Assembly: GCF_000149955.1 (NCBI RefSeq)
Contig: NC_030988.1
Location: 1,064,167 to 1,128,166, forward strand
Reading direction: 5' to 3'
DNA from: Fusarium oxysporum f. sp. lycopersici 4287
Lineage: Eukaryota; Ascomycota; Sordariomycetes; Hypocreales; Nectriaceae
Length of the DNA stretch: 64,000 nucleotides
The position numbers and the translations under genes are program-made. Below, piece by piece: positions 34,195 through 44,018 of the stretch (its first letter is position 1; the number at the start of each line of letters is the position of its first letter). A model generated the notes under the pieces. It saw only the letters and a list, made by a program, of their open reading frames with translations, was not told the origin of the DNA and made no database searches.

Positions 34195-35440
34195 GCTTGT
34201 TGATTGTGGCTCCAACGTCTGCAGGAAAGACCTTCACCTCCTTCTACGCCATGAAGAGGGTACTTGAGGAGAGCGACGATGGAGTCCTGGTGTACGTCGC
34301 TTCCACAAAAGTACTTGTGAATCAGATCGCTACGAAGATCGAGGCCCGATTCTTTTAAAGGTTCAGGATGCAAGAGGGAAAGTCCGTTTGGGGGATTCAC
34401 ACACGCGCGATTACCGCATCAACAACCCTCCTCGGTGCCAAATATTGGTTACAGCGCCTCACATGTTACGGATTATGCTCCTAGCCTCGACAAACGCCAG
34501 CAGCTCAACCGCATGGTCACGGCGTTTCAAGAGAATCATATTCTATGAGGTTCATTGTATTGGACAAGCCGACGATGGTTTCAATTGCCAGAGGTCATCG
34601 AAAAGACTCATATTGTCGAGTGGGAGAAGCATTTAAAGAAGACGTTAAAGGAGGCCATGGAGAAGCCAGAGTCTCCCTTCTACGCTTTGCAACAGAGTGT
34701 TGACCCTTCGGTGCAAGCTGACAGTACCGCCAAGATACAACGTTGCAGTTACTCAAATCCTGTTCACAATATTGACAGGCTCTTCACTCTGGCATATGAG
34801 CTTCACGAACAGAACGCCTTGCCAGCTCTTGTTTTCAACTACGACCGTTCTCAGTGTGAAACAGCTGCCAGAAGCATCGTATCTGAGCTGATAGACACTG
34901 AAGCGGCCTTTAAGGAAAGTGACAGGATCTGGAAGAAGAAGCTCCGGGAATTTTAGCAGTGGTAACGGCAGAAAGTAAATAACCGAGAGATCAGATTCCC
35001 CAAAAGCTCTGAAAGTGGAGAGCAGAACATATCAAAGCTCGACATCGCCCACCAGGAGGCAAGTGTCGGGATCAGCCCTTGGGAGGCTCCGTCTGATGCT
35101 GTCCAGTCCAAGAGACCTGTCTTCTTCGAGGATTCTCACTGTGGATCCTTCCCTCCGCCAGTTAGAATCACCATATCTGAGATTTAATTCTTTGAAAAGA
35201 GCGACTTGTATGTGTTCCGCAAGATGCCATGGATGCTATTGACCTGAATGTCTGTCTGCACATGTGTGAGGATGTGGAGCGAATTGCGAAACTCCACCCA
35301 CCTCCTACTTTCGCCGGGCTCATCCCGGATAAGCATGAATTAACTTTGACCCTCCTACGGCCGCGAGACCTTTCAAAACAATACCAAGTCCTGGAGGCTC
35401 AATCTCATCATCGCCATCCATGCTGTCATCCCGGTGCCTG
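34195..35440 (+). pseudogene. DDX60-like SKI2-family helicase relic
   Basis: The plus strand reads [20 protein letters not shown] (Walker A), [20 protein letters not shown] (motif Ia region), then after a TAA at 34356-34358 and a frame change HTRDYRINNPPRCQILVTAP. Motif II appears as IIFYEVHCIGQADDG, where the DEVH Asp is Tyr. A further segment (34600-34956) holds EKHLKKTLKEAM and ALVFNYDRSQCETAARSI, with stops after it. These blocks match the DDX60/SKI2-like RNA helicases kept in many filamentous fungi. Stops, indels, a likely internal deletion after motif II and the lost catalytic Asp show it is dead. It abuts the oppositely oriented DUF3435 relic at ~34190. Confidence 0.7.
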
Positions 35441-35937
35441 TCAAGCATTCTATTCCTGTGTTTGTAAAACCAAAGTGATATGATATTTATATACTATACC
35501 ACTGAGTTTTTCTGCGATATGAGTTAGATGACATGCTGTGAGGGTTGCGTCGTAGCAATCTATTACTTCATTCAAAATAGACTCGCCCCGGTACAGCAAT
35601 ACCGGGTTAGTCAGCATATCAATTACGCACCAACCTATCTTCATTACAATGTTTAGCAAACTTGATGGCACACCAAGCATGGCACAAGGTCAGGAATAAT
35701 TTGTTCCTGGGCCTCACTTATTGGATTATTTGTAGAAGTTATAGGTTGAGACATCTTGTCGCCGTCTCACCAGCCTTGTGGCAATAGGGTAATTACAGTC
35801 ATCTTTGTATTAAACACGCTGGCAAGATCCAGAAAGATCATGACAAGCTTTGAGGCATCCAATGTCATGGGTATTCGGCAATGCGCTCCCAGCCTGAGAC
35901 GCCATGTTCCCTTTGCTATCCGAGAGCTTGAATCAAC
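35441..35937. other. Intergenic, no gene seen
   Basis: Interrupted short frames. The stretch 35620-35655 shares a core with 10780-10815. No other signal. Confidence 0.4.
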
Positions 35938-36470
35938 AGAGTGAACCTAAGGTGAGCTAGCTTTTTGGGAGCTAGGCGGAGGGACGAGACATAAAGTAAC
36001 TACCTGACGGTCAGCGGAACCACATTGCCCGAGATCGTCAACAACTACGAGATCATTTCTAACTTGCTAATGCAAGACCTGGTCAAATTCTAAGGTATCC
36101 TCCACGCAGAGGACGCTTTTGTTTCTTTGTTTCCTCCTCGCGGACGGGTACAACGTCAACCACAACACGATCATCTGGAACGGCTCCGCGGCCAATACGT
36201 TCGTCTACGTATGGTCGATTACAAGTACGATTTAGGTCGAGTTGCAAAAGAGACAACTCTACTGGCCCGTTGGCATGAGGAAATGCAAGGACCTACTATG
36301 AGTCTACTGGCCCGGTCGACAAGATCTTTTTTACCCTAAACATGAGCAGGTTTTTGAGATCGCCATGGTAGAGGATGAACTCTTCACCGCAGTTGTCGAA
36401 GACTCCAAGTCAGAGTTCTGCTCCTTCTTCGATATGCGTCTCCTCGATGAACCGTCCGCGTAGGGGTTTT
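35938..36470 (+). repeat. Degenerate segment, copy A of a dispersed duplication
   Basis: From the shared word AGTGAACCTAA onwards it is clearly similar to 60001-60530 in the same orientation. Shared stretches include AACTCTACTGGCC, TTCGTCTACGTATGGTC and GTCAACCACAACACGA. One translation gives YNVNHNTIIWNGSAANTFVY, which is largely conserved in the other copy, suggesting a former protein-coding gene with a membrane or secreted character. Stops break every frame in both copies. No family was recognised. Confidence 0.7.
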
Positions 36471-36811
36471 TAATAGCCTAGCGGCCTTATCTTGTGCCTT
36501 ACCGGAGCCCAGAGTTACGAGTATGATTATCTCGATATTGGGAATAATCTCGAACACTACGGCAACACTACATATCCGAAAATACTATATTCAGCTCACC
36601 CTCTACGACCCAGGGCCCAGGCCAGCCAGTATGGACACCTACATGACTAAAAGTGCCAGGATAGAATGATCACGGAAAATTGAAACTTGTAGTAGTCAGA
36701 ATTCGAGATTTGTGGTTTAGAATGATAGGGATATAGACTGTTATGAAAATTACAATAGCATTCCCCGGACCGAGAAGGCTCTCGTGTTGATTACCATCCC
36801 CGTCTCCCTTC
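36471..36811. other. Intergenic, no gene seen
   Basis: AT-rich sequence with no coding signal. It probably includes the 3' untranslated region of the minus-strand gene that ends at 36812. Confidence 0.45.
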
Positions 36812-37521
36812 TTATGCTCTTCTCGTGAAAGCAGTGATCGAGCCCATCATGATTTTCTCCCTGAAGTCTGTGCTGTTCCTATCAAGCACCTCAAGCCCGC
36901 CTACATCGTCTAAGATTCTGTTGAAAATCTGAGTTGTAGTTGCTTCAAGCTGATCCTCTAGAGTTCTGAAGCGATAATCGAGCTCACGAGAGTCAGGGTT
37001 GAGAATGTGGCCATAGGCCCACTTAGCATATTTCTCATTGTAGGCACAGATCGCGGCGCGTAAGAATGGTTCAAGGATAGCGTTGAGGTGAGCCTTGAAG
37101 TTGTGTGGAACGACCTTGATGATTTGGCCCTCCGTCAAGGTCACAGGTGGGGAGGGAGCATATTGTGGCGGCGTTAAGTCGCGCTTCCAATGGTTCTTTT
37201 CCATGTCAATATGGACTCTCATTCCTAAACGGCAACCCTCGCCGCGGCAAGGGCAGTCTATCCCATAGGATCCGCCTGTAGTGAAAGTTATTAGCTGGCA
37301 AGAGAAGTACGGGGAATTGGCTTACACATGCAGCCGCAGCAAAAGGTGATGCGAGGAAATGTTATCTCCACTGTCAGTGGCAAAGGTGGTTTCTCAACAA
37401 TCGCCAGGAGGTTCTTGGCGGTGAGGGTACTTTCTGGGGACTTCTGACGCATACGCTTCAAAACATATTGGGCAATACGAGCCCGGTGGTATTGTGGAAC
37501 GGCAGGGTCAATAGTAGCCAT
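36812..37521 (-). CDS. Two-exon protein of unknown function (219 aa)
   Basis: Exons 37521-37326 and 37275-36812 are separated by a 50-bp intron with standard GTAAGC donor and TACAG acceptor, and phases agree. The start MATIDPAVPQYHRARIAQYV was chosen because its context is good and an upstream in-frame Met (37725) lies in pyrimidine-rich sequence. A Cys cluster spans the splice joint (FCCGCMC then GIDCPCRGEGC), suggesting metal or disulphide binding. The C-terminal part is helical (YRFRTLEDQLEATTTQIFNR) and ends at ITAFTRRA. No secretion signal is seen from the chosen start. No family was recognised. The clean intron and unbroken frames argue it is a live gene. Confidence 0.6.
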
Positions 37522-39061
37522 GGTGGATCTGTGAAGAAGGTAGGGAAAGATATCCAGACTAAAGTTTGAGATTGATGTTGATGCTGCTGATGTCTCTCCT
37601 GTGTTGTTGCTGGAAATGAAGTCAAGTAAGGGCGTCAATGAATCCTCAGGCAGGCTGGTGGGTCTTGTGCATGGTACAACGGCAAACAACCAAATTGCAG
37701 TGGGGACATGCACCACTGACCCCACTTGAAGTCGACCAAAATATTGAATCTTATCGTGGCGTCACAAGGCCTAATGCATAGTAATGCTTGTGAAGAGTGC
37801 CGCAATCGATTCATCACTCTTCACGTTTTCATCCCAGATCAGGGGGTCGTCATAACGCGTCTCAGCTTCGGGTCTTGAAAATACTGAGACCGCCCAGGCC
37901 CTGAACAACGACATGGACGGCCAAATCGACCGCCCAGCCATGTGACACTCCCATGACGAAAAGAAAATGGGACACGGAACTTTGATCTACATCTCACAAA
38001 GGGTCTGAAGGTGGCACCAACTATTAGTGAACTCGAGCGGCCTTCAACATGTGCGAAAGACATGAACACAACTACGGAGTCCACAACCGAGGCATCAAGC
38101 ACCGCTTGAGAACCAAGATGTTCGATATCACTGCTGCCGGGATCACAAGACTGGCCTGCAAGCATTGAACTTGTCAGACATTGACCGCAAAGGCACCGTG
38201 ACTCCGCGAACTTCACCAGGTCACTCTAGCGCTAGCTTGGTGAGACTGCTGCTCCGATGAACCTTTCCAAAATCTCGGGGCTATCTTCATGTCCTTAAAC
38301 AAAGGTCATTATCCTTTACTTAAGTACTGCAGTCCCGCAACTTTATACTGTCATCCATCTCTTCGATTGCCGACAAATTCACATCTCGCCGAACCTCTCC
38401 ACACCTCCTTTGAATCTAAGGATAGAGATGAACGAGAAACAAAGGAGGGGATGGCTTGCCTTGGAAAGCTCTCTTAGTCTGCCTAGCCCGAGGCGCTGTT
38501 GTTGAAGGTGGATATTGGTCGAGGGGAATGAGTCTGTCGGCAACCTGGAGTGTAACTTGATTCCCAGGACCTTTCGACCGTCACACTCCGCCCCAATTCA
38601 TCTCGTTCACACATTCGATGGCCATCCACACATCTACATCAATGCATGCTAACCGGTCAGAAGTGCTCAAGAGGAAGGACTACCATGGGCGGACGAACCA
38701 GCCCAATTGACGAGAAGTGGAACTGATAACGCCAAGTTAACAACGGCTGGGGGCTCACAGTGGCTTGGATCCCCAGTTTGGCTTGGGAATCGGTCAGTTG
38801 GTGCCAGATTAAGAAGGCCCCAGTCGAGTACATACTGACAATATTGTTCGATAGCCTATGGTCACATCCCCACACCTGAAGCCTCCACCAGATCGCGATT
38901 TGGTTGTTATGATGTAGCATGGTTTCGCCGCCCAATTATCCATAAAGTTATCCGATGAGTCAAAATCGATCGGAAACTACCGATGCTATCGGGCCTCACT
39001 AAAGGCTCGAGCGCGTCAAGGCCGAAAGTCAACTGGTTGTCACATGCCCTGTTGGATGATC
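37522..39061. other. Intergenic, no gene seen
   Basis: Only short frames below about 130 codons with no coding signature, ending at the copia-2 5' LTR. The first ~200 bp may be the promoter of the minus-strand gene at 36812-37521. If the DUF7082 regulator gene once had upstream sequence here, no exon can be recognised. Confidence 0.4.
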
Positions 39062-39255
39062 TGTTGGAAAATCCGGGAATCCCCTTCCCTTCAGGATTCA
39101 GACTGTTAGTCTGAAAGTCCTAGATTTAAAGTTCAAAGTCCTAGATACAATCATCTAGAGATATAAACCCGAGAATAACTCTCAGCTCAATAATGAACAA
39201 CCAAGTTTCATAAAAATACATTTTCACCCAGCACTACTGCGCAATATAAACAACA
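39062..39255 (+). repeat. Copia-2 5' LTR
   Basis: It is 194 bp with 5-bp terminal inverted repeats TGTTG/CAACA. It contains two direct AAAGTCCTAGAT words and a TATAAA box at 39163-39168 that probably drives element transcription. Confidence 0.95.
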
Positions 39256-39271
39256 GGTTATGAGCCCGGGT
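39256..39271 (+). promoter_or_regulatory. Copia-2 primer-binding site (half-tRNA iMet type)
   Basis: GGTTATGAGCCCGGGT lies immediately after the LTR. Its reverse complement contains GGGCTCATAACC, the anticodon stem-loop of eukaryotic initiator tRNA-Met, not the tRNA 3' end. This is the priming mode known for Drosophila copia, in which a tRNA cut in the anticodon loop is the primer. Confidence 0.75.
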
Positions 39272-39329
39272 TAGCAAACACCGGGTTTCTCTTCTGAATC
39301 AAAGAACCAAACTTTAACTTCAACTCAAG

Positions 39330-42300
39330 ATGACGTCACGACGAGCCCCACCTTCCACCATGCGAACTCGCAACACAATCAGAGTATCGCCTGCATCCGA
39401 ATCGTCGCAACCTGGTGCTTCAGGTCAAGACCACACACCATCCTCAATGTATGACAGTACCACGGTCATCTCTGAAAAGAATACTCTTTTCCTTCCGCAA
39501 GAGCTCAAGCTAGGCGGCCCCTCCAATTGGGAGCAATATTGCCCAGCTCAGAAGGCCATTCTTCGGATCAATGGCCTCGAAGATGCTGTCTTTGGTGATT
39601 ACCCTCCCGAGGAACAGCAGACTATGGATCAAAAGATCAGGGCGGCAAAAGCTGCCGTCTCCATCCGAGGTAACTGCACTGGAGAAGCACTCAGTCAACT
39701 AGTCGGGATTGAGAATCCCCAGGAGATGTTCAACCTTCTCCAGGCCTATTGTATTGGCACGGGCCCAGTTCTTCTGCAGACAACACTTTACCAGTTCATC
39801 CGGATCAAAACAAGCTCTTACGAGACAATTCCACAATTTAATGTCGACTTTGAACGACTCGTCAAACTTCTCCTCGAGCAGAAAGAACCAATCTCAGATA
39901 CCCTCAAAAAGGTTGTTTATCTGACTGCCTGCGAGAACGAGTACCCTGACTGGACTGCCAGACAGCGCGCTCTCCTACGCTCGGAGCATCCGCCAACACT
40001 ACGATCAATGCAGCAAGATCTCATTGATGAAAACAGGTCATCAGATGATGATGACAGTCATGGTACTGCCTCCACGTACTGGGCTCACAGTAAAAAGACT
40101 GGAAGGAAGGGCCCGGCCGCAAGAAAGCAAGAGGCAAGTGGCCGGAGGAGAGGATCTTCAAAGAACCAGCGAGCCGCGAACAAGTCTAGCCAGGAAACCA
40201 ATCATCGAGTCGGCAAGAACAAGGAACATACCTGCACGAACTGCAAGAAGAGAGGACATCATGAAAATGATTGTTGGTTCGCCCATAAGGATAAGCGACC
40301 CGACTGGGCAGTCCGTCTCGCCAAGGAACTCATGGAGCATGATCTTCAACGCGACAGCACCAAGAATCTCCATATCAAGGAATCAAATCACATGACAGTT
40401 GAGCGATCTTTTCTGATTCTTGAAGACAGCGTCTCAGACGAGCTACCTATGGACAATACAGAGACGTGTAAAGTCTCCCTTGATAACATCTCTTCAACCG
40501 CAGAATGGCTGTTCGACACAGGTTCATCAGTCCACATCTGCAACGACCAAAGCCTATTCACAGAACTGCAGCCTGCAACCCGAACGGTCCTCGTTACGGG
40601 CGGTGGGAAGGTGTACCCATTCGGTAAGGGGACAGTCAAAATTTGCTTCATAAACAAATGGGGTGAGCAGGTCACAATTAACCTCAAAGACACGCTGTTC
40701 ATCCCTGAGTTTCCGGTAAATGTCATGTCAGGACTCAGGCTATACAAGAACGGCGGCTGGATAGACGGGAACGACATGTACGACCCAACAGGAGATGTCT
40801 TTGGTCTCCTCCGCATAGGAAGGGACGGTCTGTACGTGAACACTGAGGTCGGAAAGACTACTGTTTCAAACCAGGCCGTCTCGGAACTCCAGCCAGAACC
40901 ATGCAATCATCACACTGCTTCATCAAACCAATGCCTGAATGTCGACCTTTGGCACCGAAGACTCGGCCATGTTAACGCATATCAGGTGTCACAGACTGCC
41001 AAAATGACCAGAGGAATGTACTGTGACGGCCACCACGACCATCAGCCTTTCAATTACTGCCTCGCCTGCGACATCGCAAAGGCCCTACGATGGACTCCGC
41101 GAAATAAACGGAAACGAGCCTCCAGGGCCGGGTTCATTCATGTTGACACCTTCAAAGTCAATCCACCGGGCATTAGAGGCGAACGATGGGGAATGATTGC
41201 CACAGATGACAGGCATAGAATGAGATGGGCCTACACGTTCACGAGGAAGGGGATGGCTTCGGAACTTCTAGGCCAGCTCATCTCCAAGATACGAACTCAG
41301 TATGGCATCCGAGTGTACGCAATCCAAATGGATGGCGGCTCTGAGCTCTATGGTGCGTCTCTCAAAAACCTCGAGTACACTCACGGCGTCAAGATCATCA
41401 AGACGACACCATATACTCCTGAATTTAACGGAGTTGCTGAGCGCTCTAACCGCATCATCTTTGACAAAGTCAGAGCAACCATGGAATCGGAAAGAATCCC
41501 GATAGAGCTCTGGCCATTGGTCCTGGAAGATATGGTGCGCAAGACAAACGTGACAGCCACCAGGGCAATTGATGGCCTCACTCCCATGGAAAGCTTTCTC
41601 AACGAGGCCTTCCCCGGACAAGACAACAAGCCGGATCTGTCCGGAGAACGAATCTGCGGCTCACAAGTCACGATACACATACCGCAGGAACGAAGATTGA
41701 GATCACACAAGTTTGGCCCAAGAGGAGAGGCTGGAATCTACCTATGCATGGAAGGTTCACAGATCTACACCTGCTGGGTGCCCTCTCGCAGGAAGGGACA
41801 TCAGATCGTCCGTTCTGCAAATGTACAATTCTACGAAAAGGTTGGGGAGACAGAACTCCTGACCGAAACTGAGCATGATGTTGAGCCGGAAATCCGCAAG
41901 AACGGAGCTCCCATCTCAAGCCGGCCACAGTCCGTCACGGAGCAGACAAAGACTCCAAGGCCACAAAGGTCTGAAGTGAACAATCTTCAGCATGCTGAGG
42001 TGCATAATCCTCAGCATGGACAGACGACAACATCCATGACATCAGCTAAGCTGCCCGATCCCCGAAAAGAGGTGATCACTGAGCCCAAAACAATGACTGA
42101 AGCGCTTCAAGGTCCGCAAAGGGAGCATTGGCTCAGAGCAATACACAGTGAGCTGCGCAGTCTCCTCACGAAAGGAACTTGGCGCATGCTGGACCGCAAC
42201 CAAGCTCACAATAGGCCACTTACCGTCAAATGGGTATTCAAGGTCAAGAAAAACGAGGACGGCAACCTCGACAAGTTCAAGGCGCGGCTGGTGGTCAGAG

Positions 42301-43745
42301 GCTTTGAACAACAGTTCGGCTTTGACTACAACCAGACCTTTGCCTCTGTTGCCAAAGCGGCGACTTGGAGAATCCTCCTCACCGTTGCTGCCTGTCTTGA
42401 CTGGGAGATTGAGCAGATGGACGTGTCGACGGCGTTCCTGGAAGGGGACCTCGAGGAAGAAGTCTTCATCGAAATGCCGGAAGGGCTTGTAGAGTATTTC
42501 GACCAACACCCAGAAGACCGTCCGCCAGGATTCTCAACCGAGAAGATCTGCAAACTGATCAAATCCCTCTATGGACTCAAACAGGCGCCTCGGCAATGGC
42601 AAAAGAAGCTGAAGGAGGCCTTGGAATCCCTTGACTTTCGACAAGTAACGTCTGACACGGCCGTATATCACAATCCCACAACGGGAGTGATCATCATCAC
42701 ATATGTGGATGACTTCCTCATCATGGGCAGCAACAAGGAAGCAATCCAAGGGTACAAAGCCCGCCTGGGAGAGATCTTCACAATGACTGATCTCGGTCCC
42801 GCCAGCCATTTTCTTGGAGTAAGAATAACCCGAGACAGGAACTCAAGGCTGATCTACCTTTCCCAGGATGCATATTTTACCAGAATACTGAAGAAATTCG
42901 GCTTAGAGGATTGTCGACCGGTCAAGACCCCGATGGAGCGAAATTCACTCTCGACACTGCAACCAAGAGACAATGGCGACTCGGCTTCTCCAGAAGAACG
43001 AGAAGACTATAGCTCGAAAACCGGCTCGCTGATGTATGGAATGACCCAAACCAGACCCGATTTAGCTTTCCTACTCTCGGTACTCTCAAGATACATGTCG
43101 AATCCATCACCAACACATTCACGAATGATCAAAAGAGGTCTCCGCTATCTACAGCAGACAAGAGACCACGGCCTGGTGCTTGGGGGCGTCAAGAAAGATC
43201 CTGAATCCGCTTGGAGCATCACAGCTTGGGCCGACTCGGATTGGAAAGGCGACACTGTTACGGGAAGATCGACGTTTGGATGGCTTGTTCAACTTGAAGG
43301 ATCTACAGTCTCATGGAGGGCCAAACGGCACGAAACAGTGGCACTATCGACTACCGAGGCTGAATATACAGCACTCTCCCAGTGTGCCAGAGAATTGGCC
43401 TGGACTAGGAACCTCTTCTCTGAACTGCTCCTTCCGCTACATATGCCTATCCCACTGAACGGCGACAACCAGGGTTCCCTAAAGCTATGCAGAAACCCTG
43501 AGCTTCACCAACGGACAAAGCACATTCCGTTAACCGAGCACCATATCCGAGAAGAAGTTGAAGCCGGGAATATTGATGTGCAATACGTCAGCACACATGA
43601 GCAGGTAGCAGACGGACTCACTAAACCATTGAACGCCGTCAGCCACGGTCACTTTCTAGAAGCAATTCGAGTCAGTGCATGTCCGATCGAGGAAGCAGGT
43701 CGTATTATTTGGAGTACTGAAGTCCACGATGACTCTGTGCCCTGA
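39330..43745 (+). CDS. Copia-2 Gag-Pol polyprotein
   Basis: A single frame of 1471 aa. Gag occupies ~1-290, followed by a basic linker and a CCHC knuckle CTNCKKRGHHENDC. Protease starts at WLFDTGSSVHICND. The gag-pre-integrase block is LWHRRLGHVNAYQ. Integrase has FIHVDTFKVN, IQMDGGSELYG and NGVAERSNRI as its D,D-35-E residues. Reverse transcriptase includes QMDVSTAFLEG and YVDDFLIMG with YVDD at residue ~1125. RNase H has ADSDWKGD, TEAEYTAL and GDNQGSL. All catalytic residues I can check are present. Separate Gag production must come from proteolysis or another mechanism, as no internal stop or shift site is seen. Confidence 0.95.
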   Translation: MTSRRAPPSTMRTRNTIRVSPASESSQPGASGQDHTPSSMYDSTTVISEKNTLFLPQELKLGGPSNWEQYCPAQKAILRINGLEDAVFGDYPPEEQQTMDQKIRAAKAAVSIRGNCTGEALSQLVGIENPQEMFNLLQAYCIGTGPVLLQTTLYQFIRIKTSSYETIPQFNVDFERLVKLLLEQKEPISDTLKKVVYLTACENEYPDWTARQRALLRSEHPPTLRSMQQDLIDENRSSDDDDSHGTASTYWAHSKKTGRKGPAARKQEASGRRRGSSKNQRAANKSSQETNHRVGKNKEHTCTNCKKRGHHENDCWFAHKDKRPDWAVRLAKELMEHDLQRDSTKNLHIKESNHMTVERSFLILEDSVSDELPMDNTETCKVSLDNISSTAEWLFDTGSSVHICNDQSLFTELQPATRTVLVTGGGKVYPFGKGTVKICFINKWGEQVTINLKDTLFIPEFPVNVMSGLRLYKNGGWIDGNDMYDPTGDVFGLLRIGRDGLYVNTEVGKTTVSNQAVSELQPEPCNHHTASSNQCLNVDLWHRRLGHVNAYQVSQTAKMTRGMYCDGHHDHQPFNYCLACDIAKALRWTPRNKRKRASRAGFIHVDTFKVNPPGIRGERWGMIATDDRHRMRWAYTFTRKGMASELLGQLISKIRTQYGIRVYAIQMDGGSELYGASLKNLEYTHGVKIIKTTPYTPEFNGVAERSNRIIFDKVRATMESERIPIELWPLVLEDMVRKTNVTATRAIDGLTPMESFLNEAFPGQDNKPDLSGERICGSQVTIHIPQERRLRSHKFGPRGEAGIYLCMEGSQIYTCWVPSRRKGHQIVRSANVQFYEKVGETELLTETEHDVEPEIRKNGAPISSRPQSVTEQTKTPRPQRSEVNNLQHAEVHNPQHGQTTTSMTSAKLPDPRKEVITEPKTMTEALQGPQREHWLRAIHSELRSLLTKGTWRMLDRNQAHNRPLTVKWVFKVKKNEDGNLDKFKARLVVRGFEQQFGFDYNQTFASVAKAATWRILLTVAACLDWEIEQMDVSTAFLEGDLEEEVFIEMPEGLVEYFDQHPEDRPPGFSTEKICKLIKSLYGLKQAPRQWQKKLKEALESLDFRQVTSDTAVYHNPTTGVIIITYVDDFLIMGSNKEAIQGYKARLGEIFTMTDLGPASHFLGVRITRDRNSRLIYLSQDAYFTRILKKFGLEDCRPVKTPMERNSLSTLQPRDNGDSASPEEREDYSSKTGSLMYGMTQTRPDLAFLLSVLSRYMSNPSPTHSRMIKRGLRYLQQTRDHGLVLGGVKKDPESAWSITAWADSDWKGDTVTGRSTFGWLVQLEGSTVSWRAKRHETVALSTTEAEYTALSQCARELAWTRNLFSELLLPLHMPIPLNGDNQGSLKLCRNPELHQRTKHIPLTEHHIREEVEAGNIDVQYVSTHEQVADGLTKPLNAVSHGHFLEAIRVSACPIEEAGRIIWSTEVHDDSVP

Positions 43746-43765
43746 AGACAAGGTGGATGGGGGCG

Positions 43766-43959
43766 TGTTGGAAAATCCGGGAATCCCCTTCCCTTCAGGA
43801 TTCAGACTGTTAGTCTGAAAGTCCTAGATTTAAAGTTCAAAGTCCTAGATACAATCATCTAGAGATATAAACCCGAGAATAACTCTCAGCTCAATAATGA
43901 ACAACCAAGTTTCATAAAAATACATTTTCACCCAGCACTACTGCGCAATATAAACAACA
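43766..43959 (+). repeat. Copia-2 3' LTR
   Basis: Same 194 bp as the 5' LTR with no difference seen. Its TATAAA box lies ~150 bp upstream of the ATG of the DUF7082 gene and points toward it, so it could act as that gene's promoter. Confidence 0.95.
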
Positions 43960-44018
43960 ACCACTCAAACAGGCTCTTATATCACGCTGATGTTGAATCG
44001 CAAGTCCACGACTACCGT

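Larger units (their letters stand above)
39062..43959 (+). mobile_element. Intact Ty1/copia retrotransposon copia-2
   Basis: It is bounded by two 194-bp LTRs (39062-39255 and 43766-43959) that read identically by eye and begin TGTTG and end CAACA. The primer-binding site follows the 5' LTR directly, and a purine-rich tract (AAGGTGGATGGGGGCG) precedes the 3' LTR. One long frame encodes the whole polyprotein without a break. These features indicate a recent insertion that may still be active. The five bases outside the ends differ (TGATC left, ACCAC right), so there is no target duplication, which is unexpected for such a young copy. Other LTRs of this family are at 717 and 49476. Confidence 0.95.
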
